A stretch of 64,000 nt of DNA from an uncultured Clostridia bacterium. Its GTDB lineage: Bacteria; Bacillota; Clostridia; Christensenellales; CAG-917. Numbering within the stretch: position 1 is the first letter of the stretch; each line of letters begins with the position of its first letter. Below, in pieces: positions 44,344-54,322 of the stretch. The translations under genes were made by a program, and so were the position numbers. Below the pieces are notes generated by a model. It was not told the DNA's origin and ran no database searches. It saw only the letters and a program-made list of their open reading frames with translations. The stretch lies in contig CANQNQ010000001.1 of assembly GCA_947625225.1 (NCBI GenBank), positions 161,900 through 225,899 of the forward strand. Reading direction: 5' to 3'.

Positions 44344-46641
44344 ATGAAAAAAACGTTTGCGGTCGAAGGCATGATGTGCGCCTCCTGTCAGGCGCACGTG
44401 CAGAAGGCCGTGGAAAAATTGAATGGGGTGAAGTCGGTCAACGTCAACCTGCTGACCAACTCCATGGACGTGGAATTTGACGATTCCCTGCCCGTTTCCG
44501 CCATACAAAAGGCGGTGGAAAAAGCGGGATACAAGGCGCGTCTCCCCAAGGAGAAGGCCGAAAAAACTCAAGACGACAAAAAGACGGACGGCGAGCTGAT
44601 AAAGCTGATTGTTTCCGCAGTCCTGTTGCTCATACTGATGTACTTTTCCATGGGCAACATGATGTGGGGCTTTCCCGCACCGTCTTTTTTGGACCATCAC
44701 GCCAACCCGATAGGCTTTGCGCTGTTGCAGCTTATACTTGTGCTGCCCATTCTTTTTATGTACAGGCGCTATTTCGAGAGCGGCTACAAAAAGTTGTTCC
44801 GCGGCAAGCCCAACATGGACAGTCTCATCGCCATAGGCGCGACCGCATCCGTGCTGTACGGATTGTTTGCCATGTTTATGCTGACCTACGCGCAGGCAAG
44901 GATCGCCGCCGGCGAGGACGTTTTGCATTGGCAAAGCGTGCTGACCGCCTATCACGACAGCTTGTATTTTGAGTCGGCGGGCATGATACTTACGCTGGTA
45001 AGCCTTGGCAAATATCTTGAAAATCTGTCCAAAAAGCGCACCACCGCCGCCGTCACCAAGCTGATGGATCTGGCTCCGAAGCGCGCGACCGTGCTCAGGG
45101 GGGACGTCGAAGAGGACATCGCCGCCGAGGACGTGCGCGTTGGCGACATTCTGGTGGTAAAAAGCGGCGCGAGCGTGCCCGTGGACGGCGTTATCGTAGA
45201 GGGCGGCGCGTCCATAGACCAAGCCAACATCACAGGCGAATCCATCCCCGTGTACAAAACCGTGGACGAGGAGGTCTACTCCTCCACCCTGCTCACGGCG
45301 GGCTACTTCAAGATGCGCGCCACAAAGGTGGGCGAGGACACATCTATCGCCAACATAATAAGGCTGGTGGGCGAGGCGAGCAATTCAAAAGCCCCCATTT
45401 CCAAGCTTGCGGACAAGATATCGGGCGTGTTTGTGCCCATCATCTTTGCAATTGCGTTGATAACTCTTGCGGCAAATCTGCTTGCCGGCTCCTCCTTCGA
45501 ACTGTCCCTCAATTTTGCAATAACCGTGGTGGTGATCGCGTGTCCCTGCGCGCTGGGGCTGGCGACTCCCGTTGCCATTATGGCGGGCACAGGCAAGGGC
45601 GCCGAAAACGGATTGCTTATAAAGAATGCGGAAATTCTTGAAAAAGCGCACCTCATCCGCACCGTAGTGCTGGACAAGACGGGCACCGTGACCGAGGGCA
45701 AGCCCCGCGTGACGGACGTCATAGAGATCGGCGACTGCGAGGGCTACGCGGACGCGATATATTCCATAGAAAACAGATCCGAACACCCGCTGGCGCTGTC
45801 TATTGTGGAGCGCTTTTCCTCATCCGCTCAACTTAAAGACGTGGCGGACTATTCCTCCACGGAGGGCAGAGGCATAGAGGGCACGGTGGACGGCGTGCGC
45901 TGGACGATAGGCAACTTCGGCTTTGCAAAGGACAGAGGCATTGACGCATCTGCGGCGCAAAAGATCGCGGACAGGCTTGCGGCGGAGGGCAAAACCCCTC
46001 TGCTTGCGCTGCGCAACGACTCCCCCGCCCTGCTGATGGCGGTAAAGGACGAGGTCAAAAAAGGCTCCGCAGAGGCGATCGGATTGCTTAAAGAGCGGGG
46101 CATAAAGGTGGTCATGCTGACCGGCGACAACCGCGCCACCGCGGAAGTCATTGCAAAGGAAGTGGGCGTGGACGAGGTGATAGCGGACGTGCATCCCGAG
46201 GACAAACAGCGCGTCATAAACGGACTGAAAACGGACGGCAAACACCTTGTGGCAATGGTGGGCGACGGCGTAAACGACGCTCCCGCGCTGGCGGCGGCGG
46301 ACCTGGGCATAGCCATCGGCGGCGGCAGCGACATCGCCATGGAGACCAGCGACATCGTGCTGCTGCGCAACGACCTTATGGACGTGCTGAACGTCATCGC
46401 GCTCAGCCGCCGCGTGCTGAACACCATAAAACTCGGGCTGTTCTGGGCGTTTTTCTACAACTTTGTGTGCGTGCTTATCGCGACGGGCGCGTTTTACTAT
46501 ATAGACCACTCCTTCAAGATCACGCCAATGATTGGCTCACTTGCAATGAGTCTGTCCAGCGTATCCGTGGTGCTCAACGCTCTTACGATCAACCTGTTCA
46601 AAGTGCGCCGCGCGGACAAAACAGGCGAACAAAAGGCGTAA
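44344..46641 (+). CDS. copA: Copper-exporting P1B-type ATPase
   Basis: A 765-residue Cu(I) efflux pump of the inner membrane. One N-terminal heavy-metal domain (GMMCASC, residues ~9-15), eight predicted membrane helices, the A-domain TGES loop (ITGESIP), the metal-transport CPC in VIACPCALG, phosphorylation site DKTGT, SEHPLA, TGDN and GDGVNDAP. The last helices contain YN and MSLSSVSVVLNAL, the subgroup marks for Cu(I). It follows a CsoR-like gene by 3 nt and precedes a copZ-like gene, a complete copper-export module. Confidence 0.96.
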   Translation: MKKTFAVEGMMCASCQAHVQKAVEKLNGVKSVNVNLLTNSMDVEFDDSLPVSAIQKAVEKAGYKARLPKEKAEKTQDDKKTDGELIKLIVSAVLLLILMYFSMGNMMWGFPAPSFLDHHANPIGFALLQLILVLPILFMYRRYFESGYKKLFRGKPNMDSLIAIGATASVLYGLFAMFMLTYAQARIAAGEDVLHWQSVLTAYHDSLYFESAGMILTLVSLGKYLENLSKKRTTAAVTKLMDLAPKRATVLRGDVEEDIAAEDVRVGDILVVKSGASVPVDGVIVEGGASIDQANITGESIPVYKTVDEEVYSSTLLTAGYFKMRATKVGEDTSIANIIRLVGEASNSKAPISKLADKISGVFVPIIFAIALITLAANLLAGSSFELSLNFAITVVVIACPCALGLATPVAIMAGTGKGAENGLLIKNAEILEKAHLIRTVVLDKTGTVTEGKPRVTDVIEIGDCEGYADAIYSIENRSEHPLALSIVERFSSSAQLKDVADYSSTEGRGIEGTVDGVRWTIGNFGFAKDRGIDASAAQKIADRLAAEGKTPLLALRNDSPALLMAVKDEVKKGSAEAIGLLKERGIKVVMLTGDNRATAEVIAKEVGVDEVIADVHPEDKQRVINGLKTDGKHLVAMVGDGVNDAPALAAADLGIAIGGGSDIAMETSDIVLLRNDLMDVLNVIALSRRVLNTIKLGLFWAFFYNFVCVLIATGAFYYIDHSFKITPMIGSLAMSLSSVSVVLNALTINLFKVRRADKTGEQKA

Positions 46642-46706
46642 ATGGCAATTTGCAAACAAAATTTGAATATAATTTTCAAAAAAATCAATATCTTATCGCG
46701 CGTATG

Positions 46707-46715
46707 TGCTATAAT
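46707..46715 (+). promoter_or_regulatory. Extended -10 promoter of copZ-like gene
   Basis: TGCTATAAT, an extended -10 box with no clear -35, 19 bp before the ATG. The copZ-like gene can thus be expressed separately from copA. Confidence 0.55.
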
Positions 46716-46734
46716 GTAAATATGAGGTGAAAAT

Positions 46735-46995
46735 ATGAAAAAAGTTACTCTCAAAATAGACGGAATGATGTGCGGCATGTGCGAGGCGCACGTGTCCGAC
46801 GCGATACGCAAGGCTGCCGACGTGCAAAAGGTGACCGCCTCCCACACGGACGGAACTGCGGAAGTGATATGCGACGACAGCGTGGACGTCGAAGTCCTCA
46901 AGGCAGCCGTGGAAAAGGACGGCTACAAAGTGCTTGACGTCGCCCAAGAGGAATACGAAAAAAAGGGTTTGTTTGCCAAACTGTTCAAAAAGTGA
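46735..46995 (+). CDS. Heavy-metal-associated domain protein, CopZ-like
   Basis: An 86-residue ferredoxin-like metallochaperone domain with the metal site GMMCGMC near residue 10 and the expected beta-alpha-beta-beta-alpha-beta length (~65 residues), plus a C-terminal Lys/Glu-rich extension (EEYEKKGLFAKLFKK). Next to copA it most likely carries Cu(I) to the pump. GAGGTGA precedes the ATG. Confidence 0.9.
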   Translation: MKKVTLKIDGMMCGMCEAHVSDAIRKAADVQKVTASHTDGTAEVICDDSVDVEVLKAAVEKDGYKVLDVAQEEYEKKGLFAKLFKK

Positions 46996-47044
46996 CATTC
47001 CAACCGCCCCTTTCATGCGGGCAGTAAAGCACATAAAAGGCAAT

Positions 47045-47482
47045 ATGACAACAGTAAAAGTCAAAAAACTGGATCCCAACGCAAAGCTTCCCACCTACGG
47101 CACGCAATTTTCCGCAGGCGCGGATCTGTATGCGCTGACGGACGCGCTTACCATCGCGCCCGGCGAAACGGCATTTGTGCACACGGGTCTCTCCCTTGAG
47201 ATCCCCGAAGGGCTTGTCGGCCTGGTCTATGCGCGCAGCGGACTGGCGTCCAAGCGCGGACTTGCCCCCGCAAATAAGGTGGGCGTTGTGGACAGCGACT
47301 ACCGCGGGGAGATAATCGTCGCGCTGCACAACCACTCCGCCCTGCCGCAGACCATAGAGCGCGGCGAACGCGTGGCGCAGATCGTGTTTGCGCCGTATGT
47401 GCCCGCCCGATTCGAGCTGAGCGAAACGCTGGAGGAGACCGCCCGCGGCACGGGTGGCTTCGGCTCCACTGGTTCAAACTGA
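47045..47482 (+). CDS. dut: Deoxyuridine triphosphate nucleotidohydrolase
   Basis: A 145-residue trimeric dUTPase that turns dUTP into dUMP and pyrophosphate. The five conserved motifs are present: SAGADLYA, ARSGLASKRGLAP, GVVDSDYRGEI, ERGERVAQIVF and the C-terminal arm ARGTGGFGSTG. The ORF track extends 37 codons upstream into the copZ-like gene; ATG 47045 starts the conserved protein, with AAAAGG upstream. It ends at a bidirectional terminator. Confidence 0.95.
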   Translation: MTTVKVKKLDPNAKLPTYGTQFSAGADLYALTDALTIAPGETAFVHTGLSLEIPEGLVGLVYARSGLASKRGLAPANKVGVVDSDYRGEIIVALHNHSALPQTIERGERVAQIVFAPYVPARFELSETLEETARGTGGFGSTGSN

Positions 47483-47513
47483 TTTACTCCAACAGATAGC
47501 CTGTTTTCAGTAA

Positions 47514-47538
47514 AAAAGCGAGGATCACCCTCGCTTTT
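47514..47538. terminator. Bidirectional terminator, dut / kinase gene
   Basis: AAAAGCGAGG pairs with CCTCGCTTTT around ATCAC, between convergent genes. Confidence 0.85.
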
Positions 47539-47604
47539 CTTATGCCTATCATTCTATATTATGATTTGACATTCTAAACATATATTTTCGTTTTAGTTGC
47601 CCTT

Positions 47605-48417
47605 TTACAACAGCTTATTCGCTTGTATCGCAAGCTCCGCCAAAGACGGCTCGAAATGCAAGCCGTACCAATGCGCCTTGTCGTCCAACGTGTTCTCTAT
47701 TGCGGAGTGGGTGAAGTCAAGGGCAAGCCGCGCGCTTGTATTTATATCCGCGCCGCGAACGTACAGCCCAGTGAACGCGGAGGCAAACACGTCCCCTGCC
47801 CCATGGCAAACGCGCGCATACTCCCTGCGCGTATATAAACTTATGTTCTTACCGTTCGCCACCGCAACGCCTATATTGTCGCCGTCGCGTACCCCCGTGA
47901 TGACCGCCGCCCTCGCGCCCAAGGCGAAAAGCCCGCCAAACAGGCGTTCTATTGGGACATTTTTTTGTTTTGCTCCCACAAGCAAGCGTGCTTCGTCAAA
48001 ATTTGGCAACACGACGTCCGCCCTTCCCGTCAGAATGCGCATGGCGTTTACATACTCCTCATCCAGCCCGGGGTATAATTCCCCGTCCGCCATTGCGGGG
48101 TCCAATATAAATTTGCCGTCCGACAGCGCAAGCGCTTCCCTCAACAATTCAACCTGTCGCATGCCGCCCAGATAGCCGGCGTAGACGCCATCAAAGCGGA
48201 TATCCAACCGCTTGAAATGTTCAACTACACTGTCGCATTGTTCCGTCAGTCCCGCCTTGAAAAAGCCCTCGAATCCTACCGAGTGCGTGGACAGCAGCGT
48301 CGTGGGCAGAGGGCACGCCTCCACGCCCAGCGCGGATATGACGGGCAGCGCCACCGTAAGCGAGCACTGCCCAAGACAGGATAGGTCCTGTACGACGAGT
48401 ATGCGAGGTATTTTCAT
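47605..48417 (-). CDS. Pyridoxamine/pyridoxal kinase-like (PdxK/PdxY family)
   Basis: A 270-residue ribokinase-superfamily protein that resembles pyridoxamine kinases of Clostridia. It starts with RILVVQDLSCLGQCSLTVALPVI, as PdxY-like kinases do (usually DISCxGxCSLT), contains LPNFDEARLL and ends in the anionic-hole motif GAGDVFASAFTG with its catalytic Asp. The product would phosphorylate a B6 vitamer to PLP or PMP. I use ATG 48417; the ORF track adds 12 codons. A -10-like TATCAT lies 6 nt upstream and no ribosome binding site fits, as with the gene at 7990. Confidence 0.85.
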   Translation of the reverse strand: MKIPRILVVQDLSCLGQCSLTVALPVISALGVEACPLPTTLLSTHSVGFEGFFKAGLTEQCDSVVEHFKRLDIRFDGVYAGYLGGMRQVELLREALALSDGKFILDPAMADGELYPGLDEEYVNAMRILTGRADVVLPNFDEARLLVGAKQKNVPIERLFGGLFALGARAAVITGVRDGDNIGVAVANGKNISLYTRREYARVCHGAGDVFASAFTGLYVRGADINTSARLALDFTHSAIENTLDDKAHWYGLHFEPSLAELAIQANKLL

Positions 48418-48423
48418 GCCTAT

Positions 48424-48429
48424 ATGATA
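48424..48429 (-). promoter_or_regulatory. -10 box of kinase gene, predicted leaderless
   Basis: Minus-strand TATCAT followed by ATAGGC and the ATG. The arrangement and sequence nearly repeat those before the 7990 gene. No good -35 is visible. Confidence 0.4.
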
Positions 48430-48610
48430 CCCCAAACTTATAAAAAACGCCACTGTTTTTTTGCCTTAAAAGCGCGCGCTTTTTGTCTCCGCCGTCCGAA
48501 ATTGCACACAATAAGTAAAATGTAAGCATATTTTAAGGAATTATTATGGAAAAAAGCATTGCTAGAAACTTGTTTTTCGCTTATAATACCTTATATTGGT
48601 ATTATATATA

Positions 48611-48639
48611 TTCCGAACGTGCGTCGGCTTGATTATAAT
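48611..48639 (+). promoter_or_regulatory. Promoter of ABC transporter operon
   Basis: A poor -35 (TTCCGA), 17 bp, and a perfect TATAAT; leader about 26 nt. Confidence 0.45.
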
Positions 48640-48671
48640 GCAAATGCGACAATTCGAAGGCGGTAACTTGC

Positions 48672-49445
48672 GTGGCAAACGACAACGACCAACTTATTAT
48701 GCCTGCTTTGAGGATAGAAAACCTCGTAAAACAATATCCGCAGGCGACAAAACCTGCGGTGGACGACCTCTCCATGGTCTGCTATCCCGGAGAGATAGTG
48801 GGGCTTTTGGGGCACAACGGCGCGGGCAAATCCACAACTCTGAAGTGCATCACGGGCATGCTGCCCTTTTCCTCGGGCAAGATAACCATCAACGGCTTTG
48901 ACATACGGCAAAATCCCGTCAAAGCCAAGTATACCTTTGGTTTTGTGTCGGACAAGCACGACGTGTTTGTCAAGATGACGGGTATGCAGTACATCAACTT
49001 CATGGCAAACGCATACGGCGTCAGCGTGCAGGAGCGCAAGACTCGCCTGGAGGCGTTGGAGGAGGTGTTCTGCCTTGGCGACAGGCTGGCGGACCCCATA
49101 AGCAACTACTCCCACGGCATGCGTCAGAAGATATGCATGATGGGCAGCCTTATACATCTGCCCAAGCTGTGGATACTTGACGAGCCGATGATAGGCCTCG
49201 ACCCCGCGACCACGCAGCGCGTGTGCAAATTTATGACGGAGTACGCCGAGGGCGGCAACTGCATACTGTTTTCCTCCCACAACATAAGCTCCGTGCAAAA
49301 ACTGTGCAAGCGCGCGGTTATAATAAGCGGCGGCGTCAAGACGGACGACTTTTTGTTTGAGGATTTCTTGAAAGAGCACAAGGGCATCGACCTTGAGCAA
49401 TATTTCCTTTCGCGCACGACCAAGGACGGGACGGACAACAACTGA
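48672..49445 (+). CDS. ABC transporter ATP-binding protein
   Basis: A 257-residue cytosolic ATPase of an ABC exporter. Walker A GHNGAGKST, Q-loop region, signature NYSHGMRQK (a variant of LSGGQ as in ABC-2 exporter ATPases), Walker B LWILDEPMIGLDP and the switch His in SSHNISS. I keep the GTG at 48672, 8 nt after AAGGCGG; an ATG at 48699 is possible. It is followed one base later by the permease gene and then by a large surface protein, so the three are probably one operon. Confidence 0.92.
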   Translation: MANDNDQLIMPALRIENLVKQYPQATKPAVDDLSMVCYPGEIVGLLGHNGAGKSTTLKCITGMLPFSSGKITINGFDIRQNPVKAKYTFGFVSDKHDVFVKMTGMQYINFMANAYGVSVQERKTRLEALEEVFCLGDRLADPISNYSHGMRQKICMMGSLIHLPKLWILDEPMIGLDPATTQRVCKFMTEYAEGGNCILFSSHNISSVQKLCKRAVIISGGVKTDDFLFEDFLKEHKGIDLEQYFLSRTTKDGTDNN

Positions 49446-49446
49446 C

Positions 49447-51132
49447 ATGAATCACTATACGTTGCTACTCAAAAAACAGTTGATGGACTCGCTGCCCTCT
49501 CGTTCATCAAAAAAGCTGAGCCCGACAAACCTGATGGGCACAATTCTTACGGGCGTGCTGATCGCGGGCATTGTCGCGGCTTTTGTGTTTATATTTGCGC
49601 AATTTACAAAGACCTACACCGCCATCAAGATAAATCGCGTACCCGACATCGCCGCAAGGCAATACGAGCTGATGAGTCTGGCGTACTTTGTGCTGCTGGC
49701 AGTGTCGCTGATAAGCAGCCTCAACCGCCTGTGCTACACGCTGTTTGAAAACAGCGACATCAACGTGCTTATAACCATGCCCTTCTCCTCGCTGGAACTG
49801 TTTTTGGCAAAACTGACGGGCGTGTATATAAGGCAGCTGTTTATATCGGCGCTGTTTGTGCTGCCCGTCAATCTCACTTTTTTTGTGACGACGGACTCGG
49901 TGAGCGTATACAACGTGCTGATGACCTTTGTCGTGACGCTGATATTGCCCATCATTCCGCTGGGGGTGGCGTCCGTCATCGTGCTGCCGTACTACTATGT
50001 AAAACGCTTTATATCTTCCCACTATCTGCTGTCCTTTATGACGGTCACGCTGATAATGGTGGGGTTCTGCATGCTGTACGCGTCCGTGTTTGAGCTGGCG
50101 GGCAACCTGCTCAACGCGGGCAAGCTCGCCTCGCTGTTCAACGAGAGGTTGATGACGCGCATACAGCGCTTTGCCGCATACGACTATCCCGCCAACCTGT
50201 TGGCAAACGTGATGCTGGGCAGGAACCTTGGCAAGAGCATTGGCATACTCATAGCCATCCTTGTGGGCGCGGCGGCGCTGGGCGGATTTGTGATACACGC
50301 GATATTCATCCACGTCAGCCAGGTGGGATTGTCCTCACGCGTGCCGCAACTTGTGCGCCGCAAACCGCATTTTGTGCGCCTCAGCAGGACGGGCAACCTT
50401 ATATTCAAGGAATTCACCACCGTATTGCGCACGCCGGGGTACTCGTACATGTACTTCACAACGGCAATAATCATGCCGCTGATGGCGTACTACTCGGCAA
50501 AGCTGGGCAATCAGCTGGTGCTAAATCTGCTCAACATCAACGTCGGCTTCGAGCTGTGCACGTTTTTGGTGCTGCTGTACAGCACGCTGACCAACACGTT
50601 CTGTTCCACGGGCATCAGCCGCGACGGATATATGGCGATGATGCAAAAGACTCTGCCCTATTCCCCTTCGCAGGTGCTGTGGGCAAAGATGATATTCGGC
50701 GGGCTTGTGTCCGAGCTGAGCATAATCGCCGCATGCATCGCGCTGGCGGCAACGGGACTTGAACAGCCCGTAGACGCGCTTATAACCTTTATTTCTGCTA
50801 CATTGCTGTCCGTAGCGCAGTTGGCGCTGGGCACAAGGCTGGACCTCAACCGTCCCCACTTTTCAAAGACGGACGACGGCGAGATAAAGGAGGCGAACTC
50901 CACGGTGTCCATGCTTATCGTCATAGGCTTGGCGGCGGTGGTGCTGATCGGCGGACTGCTGCTTTCAAACACCGTGCGCTCGCTCATTGGCGGCGGCGCT
51001 GCGGCGGCAACGGACAAGGCGCTTAGCTACGTATACGCGCTGTGCCTGCCCGCCGCGCTGTTGGCAGGCGCGCTGACCTTCTTCTTTGTGGGATTGAAGA
51101 AGGTATATTCCAATCTGGACACGGAGGGCTGA
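49447..51132 (+). CDS. ABC-2-type transporter permease, about 12 helices
   Basis: A 561-residue membrane protein with about twelve predicted helices in two halves (~30-310 and ~345-555), linked by a cytosolic stretch near residue 300-345. It resembles the large putative ABC exporter permeases of Firmicutes rather than nutrient importers; no substrate-binding protein is encoded. The ATG at 49447 is one base past the ATPase stop; the ORF track start lies inside the ATPase gene. The substrate is unknown. Its stop is one base from the next gene. Confidence 0.85.
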   Translation: MNHYTLLLKKQLMDSLPSRSSKKLSPTNLMGTILTGVLIAGIVAAFVFIFAQFTKTYTAIKINRVPDIAARQYELMSLAYFVLLAVSLISSLNRLCYTLFENSDINVLITMPFSSLELFLAKLTGVYIRQLFISALFVLPVNLTFFVTTDSVSVYNVLMTFVVTLILPIIPLGVASVIVLPYYYVKRFISSHYLLSFMTVTLIMVGFCMLYASVFELAGNLLNAGKLASLFNERLMTRIQRFAAYDYPANLLANVMLGRNLGKSIGILIAILVGAAALGGFVIHAIFIHVSQVGLSSRVPQLVRRKPHFVRLSRTGNLIFKEFTTVLRTPGYSYMYFTTAIIMPLMAYYSAKLGNQLVLNLLNINVGFELCTFLVLLYSTLTNTFCSTGISRDGYMAMMQKTLPYSPSQVLWAKMIFGGLVSELSIIAACIALAATGLEQPVDALITFISATLLSVAQLALGTRLDLNRPHFSKTDDGEIKEANSTVSMLIVIGLAAVVLIGGLLLSNTVRSLIGGGAAAATDKALSYVYALCLPAALLAGALTFFFVGLKKVYSNLDTEG

Positions 51133-51133
51133 T

Positions 51134-54100
51134 ATGAAAAAACTTGTCACGGCATTGTTTATCGTACTTCCCCTCATCTTCCTTGTGGCGATATTTGCCG
51201 TCACGTCGTTTGCGCGCATTGCCGCGCAGATCCCCGCCGCCGCTCTCACGATAAACAACAAGAGCAACGACGGCAGCGGCGTGTTCCACTTCGACATGGC
51301 GAAGGACGGCATCTCGCCCATCGACGAGAGCGAGCTGGGCATAGAGGTACTCCCGCTTGGCGCGACCAACCGCAAGTTCAGCCTGCGCTCCATCCTCACC
51401 CCCGGCACGGACGAACCCGCCGACTGCGTCACCCGCGAGGAGGACGGCTCCTTTGTGCTGCACGGCATAGGCGACGCGGTGCTGACCTACGCCAGCGATG
51501 ACGGCGGCTTTACGGACAGCGTTATATTCAGCGTGACCGCCTCTGACGTGACGGGCTTCACGCCCCACATATATGACGCCAACGAACAGGAACAACCGCT
51601 TGTCGAGCAGGAGGACGGCAACTACGCCGTCACCCTAAAGAGCGGCAACTACACCCTGTCCAACACCTATGTGCCCGAGGGCAGTCAGCCCTCCTTCACG
51701 CGCTTTGCGACAAGCTCGGTGGGCATAGAGGTCAACGAGGTGACGGGCGCGATGACGGCTCTGTTCAGCGGCGAAAGCTGGCTTTCCGTCTCCGCGGGCA
51801 GCATCGCCTCCCCAAAAAACATCCGCGTCAACGTGGAAAAAGCGGGCGAAGTGACAGTCAACGGCATAGACGCCGAGACCTCCCCGCGCTTTGGCAGCGG
51901 CATAAGCGACAATTTCTTCACCTTCTGCCTGGAGACGGGCGAGGGCGTCACCGCGGATATGATAGAGGTGTCCAACCAAAACGTGGACAGCGCGGGCGTC
52001 ACCGTTACCCCGGTCGCCGACAAGAGCAACTGCTTTATTGTCAAGTGCCCCCTCAAGACCAAGTACGAGGCGAGCGCCACCGAGCAGTACTCCCTGTCCG
52101 TCAACGGCGCCAACTACAGCTTCCGGGTGGATTTTGCGGAGTACGAATTTGAGGTCAGAAACGCCTACGCCGCGCTGGACAGCGGCGCGCTGATGCTGTT
52201 TGAAGGCGGCGACGCGATACAATTTGTCGTGTTCAACAAGCAGAACGTCAAGCTGCAATACAAGTGGGAAATCGTCGAAAACGGCGCTTCATTTGTACAA
52301 ATCGAAGAGCAAAACAACGAGTATTGCAAAATAAAGCCCCTCGCGGTAGGCGACGCCACGCTGAAGATAAGCTGGTGGGACGCCTCAAGCGACATCGGGA
52401 CTTCCGCGCCTGCAGGCGTGATAGAGCGCAGTGTGCGCGTGATAAAGGGATACTCCTCCCTCACCTTCACCGAAAACAGCGCTTCCTTCGGGCTGGGCAA
52501 GCAGGCGATAGCTCGCTATGAGTACAATGCTGAGGGCAACCTTATAGAGAAACGCTACTACCCCGGTCTCGTTGCGCGCGAGCTGTACTCCGCCGCCGCG
52601 ACGGATGTGCTCAGCGGAGGCGAATTTACCTCCTCAAACGACAGCGTCGTGCGCGTGGGTGAGGAGAACGGCAAGATGTGGCTGCAGGTGGTGGGAGACG
52701 GCTTCGCAACAGTCACCGCAAGCTGGAACTACGGCGGCAGGACGCTGTCCGCTTCCTTCGCATTCAACGCGGTGGACGGCGTGTGGGCAAACGACGACGC
52801 TTCCCTGCGCCGCGCAATGAGCGATCGTACGGCGGTGGTGCTTGAAAAGGACGTCTACCTTGGCGAACAGCTGTTCAACGTACAGAGGGACGAAAACGGA
52901 AACGTGTTGTCCCGCACGGCGAAATACCCCGACGCCGAGATGAAACGCCGCCTGCTGAGCTACGTGGACGAGATAGACAGCACGTGGGACTGCAAATATC
53001 TGGACAACGTGGGCGCGCCCCACAAGTTGAAATACGCGCTGGAACTGACCGCAAACGTGCACGGCAACGGCCACTTCATCAACGCGGAATATATCACAAA
53101 TATGCTGGACAGCACGGGTCAACTGCCCGACTACGCCGTGTTCAGAGGCCCGCTGGACTTTGTCGCAACAAGCACGCACGGCATCAGCGCGGCGGTCAAG
53201 GGACAGGACAACATCTGCTTCCTCGCGCGCACGGACGGCATAGCGATAGACAACGTCACCCTCAAGGGTTGCGACGACAGCTCCATATACGACTCGGAAG
53301 GCGTCGAGCTGTCCTACCTTAACTACGTCGGCACCGTACTGGAGCTTATGTGCGACGCCTCGCTTACCAACAGTCGAGTCAACAACGGCCGCACAGTGCT
53401 GAGGGCGTTTGGCAGGTACGGCATAGCGGAATCCTCCGCCGTAGACCCCGCGAGCGAGCGCATCCACGTGACGATAGACGGCTGCGTGCTGAGCTACGCG
53501 AGGGAGTTTATCCTCAAGATAGGCACCAACCGCGTCAAGCGCGGCTCCTATGCGGACAGCGCGTCCTCGCTGTTTGACGCAAGCGGCAGGGAGTACGCCC
53601 ACAACAGCGGCGACTGCGACGACCTCGTCAACGACAGCTACTTCATGGACAACTACGTGCTGACGGACGTCACGCTGAAGGACAGCGTGCTGAGCACCAG
53701 CGGCCTGTTCACGGTGGGCATAGAGAGCCACTTCTCGGGCACCGCGCTGCAAGACGGCGAGGTGTTAAATATGAAGCTGGACGGCTGGGAAAACGTCGCC
53801 GCCACAAGCTACCCCACAATTTTGCGCATGGTGGGCAATGTGGAATTGCGCGATTGGAAGGTGCTGGCAAACATAGACAGCTCCACGCTGATAGAGACCG
53901 ACCTGAGTAGCGACAAAGGAGGCTGGCTGTCCCTCAATATAGCGGCGATGCTGGACACCGTATGCAAAAACTATCCCGATGACTACGGCAACATCATCCT
54001 TGACAAGAGCGGCACAAAATACGTGCACGGCGGCATAGCGATGTACGGCGGCGGCAAAAACTACTCCATAGTGGACTTCTCAGGCTACACGGGCGCAATA

Positions 54101-54250
54101 ATGGATCAATACAATATCAACCTCGAAGTGTTGGCAATTCTGGGCGAAGGCGATCTTGCCATACAAGGCTCTACACTTCCGTTTGCGGCAGGCCAAGGAG
54201 ACTTCCGCTTCTTCATGTTCGGCGCAAACAGCGCGTATCTGCCCGAATGA
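51134..54250 (+). CDS. Large membrane-anchored surface protein, Ig-like and beta-helix regions
   Basis: A 1038-residue protein I cannot assign to a named family. Residues 5-27 are one hydrophobic helix without a lipobox, so it is either a signal peptide or an uncleaved anchor. Residues ~35-570 look like repeated beta-sandwich (bacterial Ig-like) units, with stretches such as VRVGEENGKMWLQVVGDGFATV. Residues ~640-1000 contain the Asn/Gly-rich turns and short strands of a right-handed beta-helix (IDNVTLKGCDDSSIY, VTIDGCVLSYAREF, LTDVTLKDSVLSTSGLF). No sorting signal or enzyme motif is evident. It starts one base after the permease stop, so it is probably made together with the exporter. Confidence 0.82.
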   Translation: MKKLVTALFIVLPLIFLVAIFAVTSFARIAAQIPAAALTINNKSNDGSGVFHFDMAKDGISPIDESELGIEVLPLGATNRKFSLRSILTPGTDEPADCVTREEDGSFVLHGIGDAVLTYASDDGGFTDSVIFSVTASDVTGFTPHIYDANEQEQPLVEQEDGNYAVTLKSGNYTLSNTYVPEGSQPSFTRFATSSVGIEVNEVTGAMTALFSGESWLSVSAGSIASPKNIRVNVEKAGEVTVNGIDAETSPRFGSGISDNFFTFCLETGEGVTADMIEVSNQNVDSAGVTVTPVADKSNCFIVKCPLKTKYEASATEQYSLSVNGANYSFRVDFAEYEFEVRNAYAALDSGALMLFEGGDAIQFVVFNKQNVKLQYKWEIVENGASFVQIEEQNNEYCKIKPLAVGDATLKISWWDASSDIGTSAPAGVIERSVRVIKGYSSLTFTENSASFGLGKQAIARYEYNAEGNLIEKRYYPGLVARELYSAAATDVLSGGEFTSSNDSVVRVGEENGKMWLQVVGDGFATVTASWNYGGRTLSASFAFNAVDGVWANDDASLRRAMSDRTAVVLEKDVYLGEQLFNVQRDENGNVLSRTAKYPDAEMKRRLLSYVDEIDSTWDCKYLDNVGAPHKLKYALELTANVHGNGHFINAEYITNMLDSTGQLPDYAVFRGPLDFVATSTHGISAAVKGQDNICFLARTDGIAIDNVTLKGCDDSSIYDSEGVELSYLNYVGTVLELMCDASLTNSRVNNGRTVLRAFGRYGIAESSAVDPASERIHVTIDGCVLSYAREFILKIGTNRVKRGSYADSASSLFDASGREYAHNSGDCDDLVNDSYFMDNYVLTDVTLKDSVLSTSGLFTVGIESHFSGTALQDGEVLNMKLDGWENVAATSYPTILRMVGNVELRDWKVLANIDSSTLIETDLSSDKGGWLSLNIAAMLDTVCKNYPDDYGNIILDKSGTKYVHGGIAMYGGGKNYSIVDFSGYTGAIMDQYNINLEVLAILGEGDLAIQGSTLPFAAGQGDFRFFMFGANSAYLPE

Positions 54251-54322
54251 GAAGGGGCTAAAGCAAAATAATAAGTACACGGGCGCGTATACTCCCGTAA
54301 AATAACAAAAGGTGGAGGCAAT

